Shown here piece after piece: positions 17,061 to 24,748 of a stretch of DNA of 26,076 nucleotides. The DNA lies in contig CANHPI010000002.1 in NCBI GenBank assembly GCA_947462425.1, forward strand, positions 1 through 26,076. The letters run 5' to 3'. The notes beneath the pieces are model-generated. The model was not told where the DNA came from and made no database searches. It worked only from the letters and a program-made list of their open reading frames with translations. The position numbers were made by a program, and so were the translations under genes. The DNA is from Bacteroidota bacterium. Its GTDB lineage: Bacteria > Bacteroidota > Bacteroidia > B-17B0 > B-17BO. Positions within the stretch are counted from its first letter, which is position 1. Each line of letters starts with the position of its first letter.

Positions 17061-17888
17061 TTATATTATCTTAAAATTCAAAGGATACATTTCAAATAGT
17101 TTTTTTAAATCTATTTCACATTTTTGTGCAGCAGTAGCTTTTTTATTTATAATACTATCATTATATAATTTGTCGGTTAGTTTAATCCCACCTAAATAAA
17201 ATTTTTGAGTTAACATTAACCCTAATGCAGCAGCATTAAAATACAAATTGCTTTTAATTAATTCATAAACCATAAATGCCACACCTGCATTTAATAATAA
17301 TGAAGCAGTTGCTTGCTTGGGTTTATTTAATGCAAGCATTCCTGAACCCGGTAAAACTCCAGAAGCAATAAGATACATATTTTTGTTTTTTTTAGATATA
17401 TTAAGTGTTGCTTGATAGCAAGTAAAATTATTTACTACTGCAATCTCAAAGTTTTGGCACGATAAATAATTTTTAAGTTTTGTGCTGTCTAGATTCATGT
17501 AAATTAAACCACCAAGTAATTTTGTATGAATGGTCGTATCCTTCGTATTTATTTTTGTGTAATTTTCATAGTAATTCACAGCTCTGTTATAACGCTTGTG
17601 AATTGTGTTTAATAAAGTTAAATTCCAAAGATAGTTTGACTGAGCAACACTATCTTTAATTAAAGTCCAGTCACATCTCTCTGTTTCATTCAGAACTCGA
17701 TTGTCACTTTTATTTTGTGTAAAATAAAGGTTAATTTTTTGAAGAATTATGGCAGCTTTTGCTGTATCATTTACCTCATTATAAATTTTTTCTTCTAAAC
17801 GTAATAATTCCGAATCGAAATTTTGTTGAGAAAAAAGACAATTAGTATAATGAAGCAGGATAATTAATATTATAATATTTTTCAGCAT
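17061..17888 (-). CDS. Exported protein with helical N-terminal part and hydrophobic PGSG domain, third gene of the YidD-like operon
   Basis: The product has 275 residues. A signal peptide (residues 1-20, cleavage near LFSQ-QN) is followed by a mainly helical, possibly TPR-like region (25-165). A hydrophobic C-terminal part (~171-240) opens with LIASGVLPGSGMLALNKP, with PGSG at 180-183, then two likely membrane helices and 'FYLGGIKLTDKLYND'. The layout and the motif resemble the preceding gene of the operon (PGLG, then Pro, YExIK and FY at similar spacing), so the two look like diverged tandem paralogues. The PGxG motif with flanking helices also occurs in DUF5683/TM2-like Bacteroidota proteins. 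Its start lies 47 bases inside the end of the upstream gene, implying coupled translation. Function is unknown. Confidence 0.8.
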   Translation of the reverse strand: MLKNIIILIILLHYTNCLFSQQNFDSELLRLEEKIYNEVNDTAKAAIILQKINLYFTQNKSDNRVLNETERCDWTLIKDSVAQSNYLWNLTLLNTIHKRYNRAVNYYENYTKINTKDTTIHTKLLGGLIYMNLDSTKLKNYLSCQNFEIAVVNNFTCYQATLNISKKNKNMYLIASGVLPGSGMLALNKPKQATASLLLNAGVAFMVYELIKSNLYFNAAALGLMLTQKFYLGGIKLTDKLYNDSIINKKATAAQKCEIDLKKLFEMYPLNFKII

Positions 17889-18624
17889 CTATTAATAATT
17901 GTTGCTTTCGTTGTTTTTTTAATTTTACTAAATCGTTAAAGCTGCCATAAATGTTACTAATATAAAATAATCCAAATAGTGAAACAGAAAAAATAGAGAA
18001 TCCATTTTTAACCCCATATTTTTTAATGCTTTCATATGATTGGTAACCATATATTCCATGAGAAAAAAAAGTGATTGCTGCTGAGTTAGGTTGTTGACCA
18101 TACAATTTTCCAAGTCCTGGTATGAAAGCGGATAAGCAAGCAGCAAGAATTGGACTTTTACTCCGCAGTTTACGGTATTTTTTTAAATCACTTGTTAATT
18201 GCTTATTCATAAAAATTGGCAGTGGTTCTTCCTTCTGCATATAGTTAAAGAATTTTAAAACCTGCAGATGAACTGTGTCTGATGATATATTTTCTGCAAA
18301 CCACTCTGCTTGAAATTTTTTATTTGAATTAGATAAAAAATAATAGTCAGTGTATCTCAAGGCATTAGTGTCTTTATTATAAATCTGTGAAGACAAATTG
18401 TAATGCTTGAAAAATAAGGAATCTTTATGTTGTTGCAAAAAAAGTTTGGCGTACAAGTAGTTTAATGAATCCGCATTATTCTTATATTGTTCTAATGTTT
18501 GCAAGTAATAATGGTATTCAGCATGCAGGTTATTTGTTTGTAAATGTTTTACAAACTGATAATTAATTTGTGCATTAATTTGTAATGTAGAACAGATAAA
18601 AAAACTTAATAGTACTAGTTTCAT
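17842..18624 (-). CDS. Exported protein with PGLG-motif transmembrane domain, second gene of the YidD-like operon
   Basis: The product has 260 residues. A signal peptide (residues 1-19, cleavage near INAQ) leads into a Tyr- and Gln-rich, probably helical region (20-150), with repeated short helices compatible with degenerate TPRs. After the basic stretch KKYRKLRSKSP comes a hydrophobic block 'ILAACLSAFIPGLGKLYGQQ' (159-178) with PGLG at 169-172, then further hydrophobic helices to about residue 226 and a basic tail KLKKQRK. The PGLG-(K/Q)-(L/I)Y signature resembles DUF5683-like proteins, and the C-terminal half is related to that of the following gene. Its ATG directly abuts the stop of the YidD-like gene (TAA-ATG), and it overlaps the next gene by 47 bases. 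Function is unknown; co-function with the YidD-like protein is inferred from the tight coupling. Confidence 0.8.
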   Translation of the reverse strand: MKLVLLSFFICSTLQINAQINYQFVKHLQTNNLHAEYHYYLQTLEQYKNNADSLNYLYAKLFLQQHKDSLFFKHYNLSSQIYNKDTNALRYTDYYFLSNSNKKFQAEWFAENISSDTVHLQVLKFFNYMQKEEPLPIFMNKQLTSDLKKYRKLRSKSPILAACLSAFIPGLGKLYGQQPNSAAITFFSHGIYGYQSYESIKKYGVKNGFSIFSVSLFGLFYISNIYGSFNDLVKLKKQRKQQLLIDAEKYYNINYPASLY

Positions 18625-19050
18625 TTATTCTATGGCATTATTAATTTTACCTTCATTTGTTATTTTGTAGTAAGGATAGTCATTTATAATACTTCCCGAA
18701 CAATTCCCTAATTGATCTAATCCACTTAAAACACCTATTAACAATCCCTTTGTTGCAATTTCCTTTTTCATATTTTCAGAGCAACTTATTTGATATTGGC
18801 AATTTGCCTGTATCTGCTCTGATAAGATGTTTTGATAAAAATAGAGTAAGCCTCCTGAAATATAATGTAATGGATTTATTTTAGTATAGAGGGAGTTTTT
18901 CTGTTTTAGAAAAGTTCTTTTTTTTGCAGTGCTCATTCGAAATTCCGAATAATTATTTTCTATAATAATTGTACTGATATCGACTTGTTTTTGAGAAAAT
19001 AGCTGTGTTGTCAAAAATAGTATAATTCCTAAAAAAGTGCTAAAATGCAT
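18625..19050 (-). CDS. Exported YidD-like protein (membrane protein insertion efficiency factor family, diverged)
   Basis: The product has 141 residues, nearly twice the size of ordinary YidD (about 70-85). It starts with a signal peptide (residues 1-20, LFSQ-K), then an insert of about 35 residues, then the YidD domain (~60-119). The family's three cysteines keep their spacing exactly: C84 and C90 (normally CR(F/Y)YPTC, here CQYQISC, followed by SE) and C117, 27 residues after C90 (normally in RCHP, here NCSG). The upstream 'GGLLYFYQNILSEQ' matches the YidD amphipathic helix (IxxYQxxxSP). The export signal would place the domain in the periplasm, whereas normal YidD acts on the cytoplasmic side with YidC. 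The Arg/Pro-rich parts have been lost, so function has probably shifted. It is the first gene of a three-gene operon and divergent from a protease operon across 50 bases. Confidence 0.82.
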   Translation of the reverse strand: MHFSTFLGIILFLTTQLFSQKQVDISTIIIENNYSEFRMSTAKKRTFLKQKNSLYTKINPLHYISGGLLYFYQNILSEQIQANCQYQISCSENMKKEIATKGLLIGVLSGLDQLGNCSGSIINDYPYYKITNEGKINNAIE

Positions 19051-19063
19051 CGTTGTATCCTTT

Positions 19064-19097
19064 TTTGTTTAAATTTACCAAAATATTACTATTATTG
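19064..19097 (+). promoter_or_regulatory. Putative promoter of the protease operon in the 50-base divergent gap
   Basis: TTTG (19064-19067) and TATTATTG (19090-19097; one mismatch to TAnnTTTG) are separated by 22 bases, near the upper limit of the Bacteroidota -33/-7 spacing. The ATG follows at 19101. The same 50 bases must also hold the promoter of the minus-strand operon; no clear match was found for it. Confidence 0.35.
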
Positions 19098-19100
19098 TTC

Positions 19101-20723
19101 ATGTACCGCCTCTTATTATTTTTTTCTATTTTTTCCTTTGCATTAGCAATACAAGCACAAGATGTTTTGTACTTTGACAAAAAAGGCAGAGTCTCCTCAC
19201 AAGAAGAAGGTTATTATAGTCGTAAAAATGAGTCAGGTAATTTTTATAAATCAACTTATGTAAATGGCGGTGGTCTTTATTTTGAAGGCGAGATTCTGCA
19301 AGCAAGTAATTCTGATGAAAATTTAAACATATATAGCGGTAAGTGTAAATGGTATTATAAAAACGGCAATGTAAAGTTGTTAAAAACATTTGGAATTGAT
19401 GGTATAGAGGAAGGTATATCATACCATTATTATGAATCAGGAAAAATTTGGAAGGAAACTAATTACGTAAAAGGTATTATTAAAGACAATAAGTATACTG
19501 AATATTCAGAAGATGGACGAAAGAACAGGATATTTGAAGATAATTTTAATAATAATTCAAATGATTGGGATTTGTATGTAAGTGATAAAAGTGCTTCCAA
19601 AATTAGTAACGGTGTTTTTGAGTTAAGTTCTTTTACAAAAGAAGGTACCTCGCGTTATATCAGTGCTAGTGGTAATAGCGAAGACATTATCATTGAGGCA
19701 ACTTTTGATTTAGAGAAATTATCCAATAATCAAAAAACTGGATTTTTATTTGGATTTAAAGATTGGGCAAATTATAATTACTGTTTAATTTCCAATCAAG
19801 GCATTAATGTGGGTTTTGTTTATGAAGGAATTTCTTCAAACAAAGTTGATGGAATGTATGCAAGCAGTTTAGAAAAAAATAAAAAAAATAAATTAAAAAT
19901 TATTACTTCCGAAGACAAAATTATTTTTTCAATAAATGGAGAAATTCAATATTCCTGCCAACGCATGTCTATGCTAGGTTCAAATATCGGATTTGCTATT
20001 TCAGGTAAAGGCTCTGTAGTTATAGATGATTTTATCTATAAAGAGGTAGATTATAAAAATAGTATGGTAACCACTTCAAAATCAGACTTTGACACTAAAG
20101 CTACTGGTTCTGGCATTCTTATTTCCGAAAATGGCTATATTATTACCAACGAGCATGTGGTTAATAGTGCAAATAAAATACAAGTGGAGATAACTTCAGA
20201 CGGAATTTCTAAAGTGTATTCTGCCGTAATTGTTCAAAAGGATATAGATAACGATTTAGCAATTATAAAAATAAATGACGATTCGTTTAAGTCTCTCGAA
20301 AAATTAAAGTATTCTTTTAAAGAAAGTGGAGCTATTGAAGTTGGGTCAAGTGTTTTTACAATTGGTTTTCCTCTAGCATTATCTGGTATGGGTAAAGAAG
20401 CAAAATTCACAGATGGAAAGATAAGTGCTAAAACAGGTTATAATGGTTCGTTAAATTCCTTTCAATCTACCATTGCCATTCAGCCAGGTAATAGTGGCGG
20501 ACCAGTATTTAACGATAAAGGCGAATTAATTGGAGTTATCAATGCCGGAATAAAGTCAGCTGATAATGTGGCATATGCCATTAAGTTAAATTATATTAAG
20601 AATTTAATTGAAGCTATTGGCGAAACCACAACGTTGCCCAACAATACTCAAATATTAGGATTAAGTATTGAAGAAAAAATAAAAGTTTTATCTAATTATG
20701 TTACGCTAATTAAAATACAGTAA
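19101..20723 (+). CDS. Secreted trypsin-like serine protease with MORN-like and LamG-like domains
   Basis: The product has 540 residues from the ATG at 19101; an in-frame TTG at 19053 would add 16 residues ahead of a perfectly good signal peptide (1-20, cleavage near IQAQ). Domains in order: MORN-variant repeats of the YwqK type (~25-135, for example KWYYKNGNVK and 'YHYYESGKIWKETNYVKG'); a LamG/concanavalin-like beta-sandwich (~145-312; DNFNNNSNDW, then GNIGF-type strands); and an S1C (DegP/trypsin-like) protease domain (~325-515). The catalytic triad is intact: H352 in TNEHVV, D385 in DNDLAIIK and S465 in QPGNSGGP. There is no PDZ domain. The triple architecture is unusual. It should act in the periplasm or at the surface. 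It overlaps the next gene by one base (TAA/ATG). Substrates are unknown. Confidence 0.9.
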   Translation: MYRLLLFFSIFSFALAIQAQDVLYFDKKGRVSSQEEGYYSRKNESGNFYKSTYVNGGGLYFEGEILQASNSDENLNIYSGKCKWYYKNGNVKLLKTFGIDGIEEGISYHYYESGKIWKETNYVKGIIKDNKYTEYSEDGRKNRIFEDNFNNNSNDWDLYVSDKSASKISNGVFELSSFTKEGTSRYISASGNSEDIIIEATFDLEKLSNNQKTGFLFGFKDWANYNYCLISNQGINVGFVYEGISSNKVDGMYASSLEKNKKNKLKIITSEDKIIFSINGEIQYSCQRMSMLGSNIGFAISGKGSVVIDDFIYKEVDYKNSMVTTSKSDFDTKATGSGILISENGYIITNEHVVNSANKIQVEITSDGISKVYSAVIVQKDIDNDLAIIKINDDSFKSLEKLKYSFKESGAIEVGSSVFTIGFPLALSGMGKEAKFTDGKISAKTGYNGSLNSFQSTIAIQPGNSGGPVFNDKGELIGVINAGIKSADNVAYAIKLNYIKNLIEAIGETTTLPNNTQILGLSIEEKIKVLSNYVTLIKIQ

Positions 20724-21562
20724 TGGTTATCAATTTTAAATATATCATATTGTGTAGCGTAATGTTTGTTTTTCACTACCAATTTGTTGCACAAATTACA
20801 CCTCCTGTTTCTAATGAACTAGATTTACAATATACTCCAAAAGGAAGTGGACCTTTATCAATTGAATCTAAGAATAATTCAAGTGGCCGTTCATCAAATA
20901 GAAGTGATCCAAAAAACTTCATTAAATTTTCACCCACATTAATTTCACGTAGTATTGCAGCATTGTATTACGAAAGAAATTTTCACGAGAATTTTTCTTT
21001 ACAAGCTGGTATTGGCTTTAATTTTAATAAGGACCGTATATTTTCATTGTTAGGTTCAAATATACTTTTAAGTGAATCAACAAATTTGCAAGGAGAAGAA
21101 TCTACAGTAGATGTTTTATCAGCAAGCACTCATCAAAAAATAGCCCCCTATTTTTATATAGCGCCAAAATTTATTTTTGAAAGTTATTTGTTTGATGGAA
21201 ATAGTTACATTGAATTAGCATTTGTAAATTATGCAAATAAATTAAACTATGTTGTCCCAAATAATAATTATTCTTATAGCTCCTCCGAGATTTTAGGAAG
21301 TCGCAAATTGACCTATAATTATAATATTTTTTCCTTAAAATATGGCTATCAAATTTTAACCGATACAAAATTAATAACGTCGCATGAATTTTTTTTCATA
21401 GCAGGTTATAGAATGATTAATTATAATCCTGTCATTAAAACTGAAATAGATGATCCTTTCAATTATTATAATAAAATACAACAATATACTGTTTCTTCAA
21501 TTAAATCAACAAAACCAACTTTTATGTTTGGGCTAGGTTATGTATTTGGAATAGGTTGGTAA
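20723..21562 (+). CDS. Predicted outer-membrane beta-barrel protein of unknown function
   Basis: The product has 279 residues. A signal peptide covers residues 1-24 (FVAQ-I). A Ser/Gly/Asn-rich linker (residues ~37-55) precedes amphipathic beta-strands with many aromatic residues, such as 'YFYIAPKFIFESYLFDGNSY' and 'IFSLKYGYQILTDTKLIT'. The sequence ends 'FMFGLGYVFGIGW', a terminal aromatic strand typical of outer-membrane barrels. The ATG at 20723 uses the last base of the protease stop codon, so the two are coupled. It could be a partner or an anchor for the secreted protease, but that is inference from position only. No family was recognised beyond the general porin/OmpW-like barrel look. 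Confidence 0.75.
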   Translation: MVINFKYIILCSVMFVFHYQFVAQITPPVSNELDLQYTPKGSGPLSIESKNNSSGRSSNRSDPKNFIKFSPTLISRSIAALYYERNFHENFSLQAGIGFNFNKDRIFSLLGSNILLSESTNLQGEESTVDVLSASTHQKIAPYFYIAPKFIFESYLFDGNSYIELAFVNYANKLNYVVPNNNYSYSSSEILGSRKLTYNYNIFSLKYGYQILTDTKLITSHEFFFIAGYRMINYNPVIKTEIDDPFNYYNKIQQYTVSSIKSTKPTFMFGLGYVFGIGW

Positions 21563-21595
21563 TTAAATGAAAATAAAATTAAAAACACAACACAA

Positions 21596-23347
21596 ATGAA
21601 AAAAATAATAGTTGCAATTTCGTTATGTATGCTTTCAGTGTATACTTATTCTCAAAGTATTGATTTAAATTGGTCTGAAAAGCAAGAATACCAAAATAAA
21701 AAAGACGGTTTTTTTGATGAATTTATTGGTGGGAATTCAAAATATGTTTATGCCAAGTATAATAAAATGGCTTACAAACCCGCAAAAGCAAATTCAAAAA
21801 TAAAACTTGTTGCTTACGATAAAACAACAATGAATCAAGTAGCTCAAGAAGCTATTGTGGGTTATAAAGAAAATGCTTCTGATAAAGAGAAAATGCAAGG
21901 GTTAACTTATTTTGATCAAGTGGTTTTTGAAAATACCGTAAATATTTTTTGGTTAAAAACAGTTAAGGGAACTACTGAACTTTATGCCCAAGTGTTTGAT
22001 GCGAAATTAAATGAGAAAGTAAAACTTAAAAAAATATATGAAGTAAAAGCCTCAGGAAAAAAAAGTAATCCTAACATGTTTGTAATAGGCAATAAAAAAG
22101 CTGGCGAAAAAATTGTGATTGGTGCAGAGTTACCAAGAGAAAAAAACGAAAACGTTAAATTTGAATATAAAATATTGAAAGCCGACTTAAGTTTTGATGC
22201 TTCTAATCAAATTACACTTCCTTATTCTACAACTACTACAGATCGTTTTTTATCAGCTTCCTATGAGATTGGTGACGACGGATTATTATATGTTAATACT
22301 GGCATTAAATTAAGCAAAGAGGAACGTCAAGAATTAATGAAAAATGAGATTTCTTCATATAATTTATTGACTGTGGTTAACCCTTCAACTGGAAAATATA
22401 AAGCTTATCCATTAAAATTTGACAATAAAAATTTATTTGACGTTGATTATTTAGTAACACCTACAAAGACAAAAATTTACGGCTTATTTTGCGACTTATT
22501 AAAAGATAATAAAGGAAGCGATATGCATGGCATTTTTTACGCAGAAATTGATAATGCAACTAGTTCGATGACTGCTACAAATTTTACTTATTTTGATAAG
22601 CCAACATTAGATAAGTTATTTGAAAATGATAAACGAGATCAAAAGAAAGCAGGAGTTTTAAAAAGTAAAAAAGCAAAAAAATCTAACGAGGAATCTTTAG
22701 CAGGAGATTATGTTATTGAAGATATTCAATCAATTGATGATAACCATGTGGTATTATTTGCCTCTCGAATGAATAATTGGTCTAGAACAACTTGTGATGG
22801 CAAAGGAAATTGCACAACGCGTTATTATTGTACAAAATCAAATGTTACAACCTTTAAAGTTGATAATACTGGTAAATTACTTTGGGCGTCAAACTTAAAT
22901 AGACAATACACCTATAATAACTGGAATGTTTATGATGTTAAAGTTGTAAATAAGGATGGTAAATTATTTGCTTTATATGGTGGATCGGAGATAATTTCAA
23001 AAGCAGAAAAAAAAGCTAAAAAAAATGAGAAACGTGCGCCAAGAGGAGTTGGAGAATTAGAATACGCTGTTTTTGATTATAATACAGGATCATTTAAAAC
23101 AGACAAGTATAAAGTAAATTCAATTAACGCTAAGCAAAGTGACAGAAAATATGTTAACCCTTTAGGTATTACTATCATTGATAATAGAATGTTTATTAAT
23201 TCATCAAGGATAAAAATTAAGCCACTTGCCATAGTTTTTGGGTGTTTGGGAGCATTGGTTTGTCCACCAGTTATTGCAATACCATTTATGAGTGGTAATG
23301 CTAAAAAAGGTTCTGGTTACATTGGAAACATTATACCTCTAAAATAA
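21596..23347 (+). CDS. Exported protein of unknown function, last gene of the protease operon
   Basis: The product has 583 residues. A signal peptide covers residues 1-19 (YTYS-Q). The mature part is Lys-rich and beta-strand-rich, with repeated short strands and turns ('TVNIFWLKTVKGTTELYAQV', 'DGLLYVNTGI', 'TTFKVDNTGKLLWASNLNRQ') that suggest a beta-propeller-like fold. A Cys-containing loop (TCDGKGNCTTRYYC) lies near residues 400-412. Near the C terminus a hydrophobic stretch with two Cys, 'PLAIVFGCLGALVCPPVIAI', could be a membrane helix; nothing like a T9SS sorting domain is present. A 33-base A-rich leader separates it from the barrel gene; that A-rich run before ATG is the usual Bacteroidota initiation context. 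No function can be assigned. Confidence 0.75.
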   Translation: MKKIIVAISLCMLSVYTYSQSIDLNWSEKQEYQNKKDGFFDEFIGGNSKYVYAKYNKMAYKPAKANSKIKLVAYDKTTMNQVAQEAIVGYKENASDKEKMQGLTYFDQVVFENTVNIFWLKTVKGTTELYAQVFDAKLNEKVKLKKIYEVKASGKKSNPNMFVIGNKKAGEKIVIGAELPREKNENVKFEYKILKADLSFDASNQITLPYSTTTTDRFLSASYEIGDDGLLYVNTGIKLSKEERQELMKNEISSYNLLTVVNPSTGKYKAYPLKFDNKNLFDVDYLVTPTKTKIYGLFCDLLKDNKGSDMHGIFYAEIDNATSSMTATNFTYFDKPTLDKLFENDKRDQKKAGVLKSKKAKKSNEESLAGDYVIEDIQSIDDNHVVLFASRMNNWSRTTCDGKGNCTTRYYCTKSNVTTFKVDNTGKLLWASNLNRQYTYNNWNVYDVKVVNKDGKLFALYGGSEIISKAEKKAKKNEKRAPRGVGELEYAVFDYNTGSFKTDKYKVNSINAKQSDRKYVNPLGITIIDNRMFINSSRIKIKPLAIVFGCLGALVCPPVIAIPFMSGNAKKGSGYIGNIIPLK

Positions 23348-23394
23348 GTATTAAGTAATTATTCCTATTTTTTAAGCTGAATTTTGATTTGCTA

Positions 23395-23409
23395 TTAAAG
23401 CTTCTTTAA
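23395..23409 (+). terminator. Short AT-rich hairpin after the 583-residue protein gene
   Basis: TTAAAG (23395-23400) and CTTTAA (23404-23409) form a stem with a 3-base loop, followed by ATTTTTAG. It lies 48 bases past the stop codon at 23347, in the 158-base gap before the DUF3109 gene. The rest of the gap is AT-rich with only the putative -7 box noted separately. Weak candidate. Confidence 0.35.
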
Positions 23410-23493
23410 ATTTTTAGTATAGAAAATTTGACGTTATTTTATTAGCTTATTATTTTAGTTAATCAATTCTTATTTATCAAAATTTATTTATTG

Positions 23494-23501
23494 TACTTTT
23501 G
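23494..23501 (+). promoter_or_regulatory. Putative -7 box of the DUF3109 gene (TACTTTTG)
   Basis: This is a perfect match to TAnnTTTG, ending four bases before the ATG at 23506. No TTTG is seen at -33. If used, the transcript would begin at or next to the start codon. Confidence 0.4.
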
Positions 23502-23505
23502 GTTT

Positions 23506-24081
23506 ATGATAGCAATTAACCATACCCTTATTTCTGAAGATGTTTTTGATAAAAAATTTGTATGCGATTTAAACGCATGTAAAGGTCAATGTTGTGTTTC
23601 GGGAGATAGCGGAGCACCTTTAGATAAGAAAGAATTGAAGATTTTAGATAAAGTTTATCCGATGGTTAAGCCCTATATGAATGAAAAAGGTATTGCGGCC
23701 GTCGAAAAAATGGGCACTTATGTTTTGGATAGTGACGGAGATTTAACAACAACACTAGTAAGTGAAGGAGAAGAATGTGCTTTTGTATTTTTCGATGATA
23801 AAAATATTTCTAAGTGCGCTATTGAACAGGCTTATCTTGACGGAAAAATTGATTGGAAAAAACCAATGTCTTGTCATTTATATCCAATTAGAATAAAAGA
23901 GTATAAAGATTACGATGCCGTTAATTATCATGCATGGGATATTTGTAAACCTGCTTGCGAATGTGGGCAACAACTAAATGTTCCTGTTTTTAAATTTCTG
24001 AAAGAACCGTTAATTAGAAAATATGGTGAGCCTTGGTATGAAGAGTTAAATGCAGTTTATTTGGCATACTCTAAAAAATAA
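23506..24081 (+). CDS. DUF3109-family cysteine-cluster protein (YkgJ-like)
   Basis: The product has 191 residues from the ATG at 23506; an in-frame TTG at 23491 is rejected because it overlaps a promoter-like box. Ten cysteines are present: an N-terminal cluster C20, C25, C29, C30 in VCDLNACKGQCC, then C91 and C104, C123 in KPMSCHLYPIR and a C-terminal C147, C151, C153 in ICKPACECG. SCHLYPIR and CxGxCC are marks of the YkgJ/DUF3109 group, predicted to bind metal (zinc or an iron-sulfur cluster). It has no signal peptide and should be cytoplasmic. The biological role of the family is not established. It converges on the BFN gene with only 20 bases between stop codons. Confidence 0.9.
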   Translation: MIAINHTLISEDVFDKKFVCDLNACKGQCCVSGDSGAPLDKKELKILDKVYPMVKPYMNEKGIAAVEKMGTYVLDSDGDLTTTLVSEGEECAFVFFDDKNISKCAIEQAYLDGKIDWKKPMSCHLYPIRIKEYKDYDAVNYHAWDICKPACECGQQLNVPVFKFLKEPLIRKYGEPWYEELNAVYLAYSKK

Positions 24082-24101
24082 TTTTAAAGACGATTAAAAA
24101 T

Positions 24102-24713
24102 TTAAGATACTTTTCTATTATTTAATTCGTCTCTAATTTTTGATGCTAATTCATATTGTTCATCAGCTATAGCAGCGTTTAATAAGTTTTTAAGTTCCTC
24201 TGTTGACTTAGATTTATATACTCCTTCAGAAGGAGAGCTTTCAATTTCATCTTCTTCTGATATCGATAAAGAAATATCTTTTTTTGTAATCAATTCATCA
24301 TCTAATACAATGCCAGCTGATTTTAAAATAAACTCATAGGTAAATATCGGGCAATTAAAACGAACGGCTAATGCAATAGCGTCACTAGTACGGGCATCAA
24401 TTTCAACATCTTTAGTGCCATCAGTGCACATTAATTTTGCGTAAAAAATACCTTCTACTAAGTTGTAAATTAAAATTTCAGTAACTTCAATTGAAAATGT
24501 TTCAGAAAAAGCTTTAAATAAATCATGTGTTAGAGGACGAGTAGGCGTCATTTTTTCTAACTCAATAGCAATAGCTTGAGCTTCAAAGCCTCCAATTATA
24601 ATTGGTAATCTTCGGCTACCAGTACTTTCTCCTAAAACAAGAGCATAAGCGCCGCTTTGTGTTTGACTATATGATAAACCAACAATTTCTAATCTAACTT
24701 TCTTCATTTCCAT
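24102..24713 (-). CDS. Bifunctional nuclease (BFN/DUF151) domain protein with C-terminal UVR motif
   Basis: The product has 203 residues and no signal peptide. The BFN domain covers about residues 1-140, with 'LGESTGSRRLPIIIGGFEAQ' (28-47) and 'DARTSDAIALAVRF' (106-119), the family's most conserved blocks. A variable acidic linker (~150-168) is followed by a UvrB/UvrC-type motif in 'LLNAAIADEQYELASKIRDE' (177-196). Plant and bacterial relatives have been reported to have RNase/DNase activity; the UVR motif mediates contacts with UvrC or Clp-type proteins. This BFN-UVR form is common in Bacteroidota. The ATG at 24713 is used; an ATG two codons later is equally possible. The gap to etfA is 35 bases, so it is probably the last gene of an etfB-etfA-BFN operon. 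Confidence 0.92.
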   Translation of the reverse strand: MEMKKVRLEIVGLSYSQTQSGAYALVLGESTGSRRLPIIIGGFEAQAIAIELEKMTPTRPLTHDLFKAFSETFSIEVTEILIYNLVEGIFYAKLMCTDGTKDVEIDARTSDAIALAVRFNCPIFTYEFILKSAGIVLDDELITKKDISLSISEEDEIESSPSEGVYKSKSTEELKNLLNAAIADEQYELASKIRDELNNRKVS

Positions 24714-24748
24714 TATTACGAAATTCTAAAATACAAAAAAAGATTGAA

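Noticed and set aside
19053..19100. TTG at 19053 as start of the secreted protease
   Set aside because: It would prepend 16 residues to an already complete signal peptide and would leave only two bases between the divergent genes, with no room for promoters.
23491..23505. TTG at 23491 as start of the DUF3109 gene
   Set aside because: The extra residues MYFWF are not expected, and this stretch contains a TACTTTTG promoter-like box.
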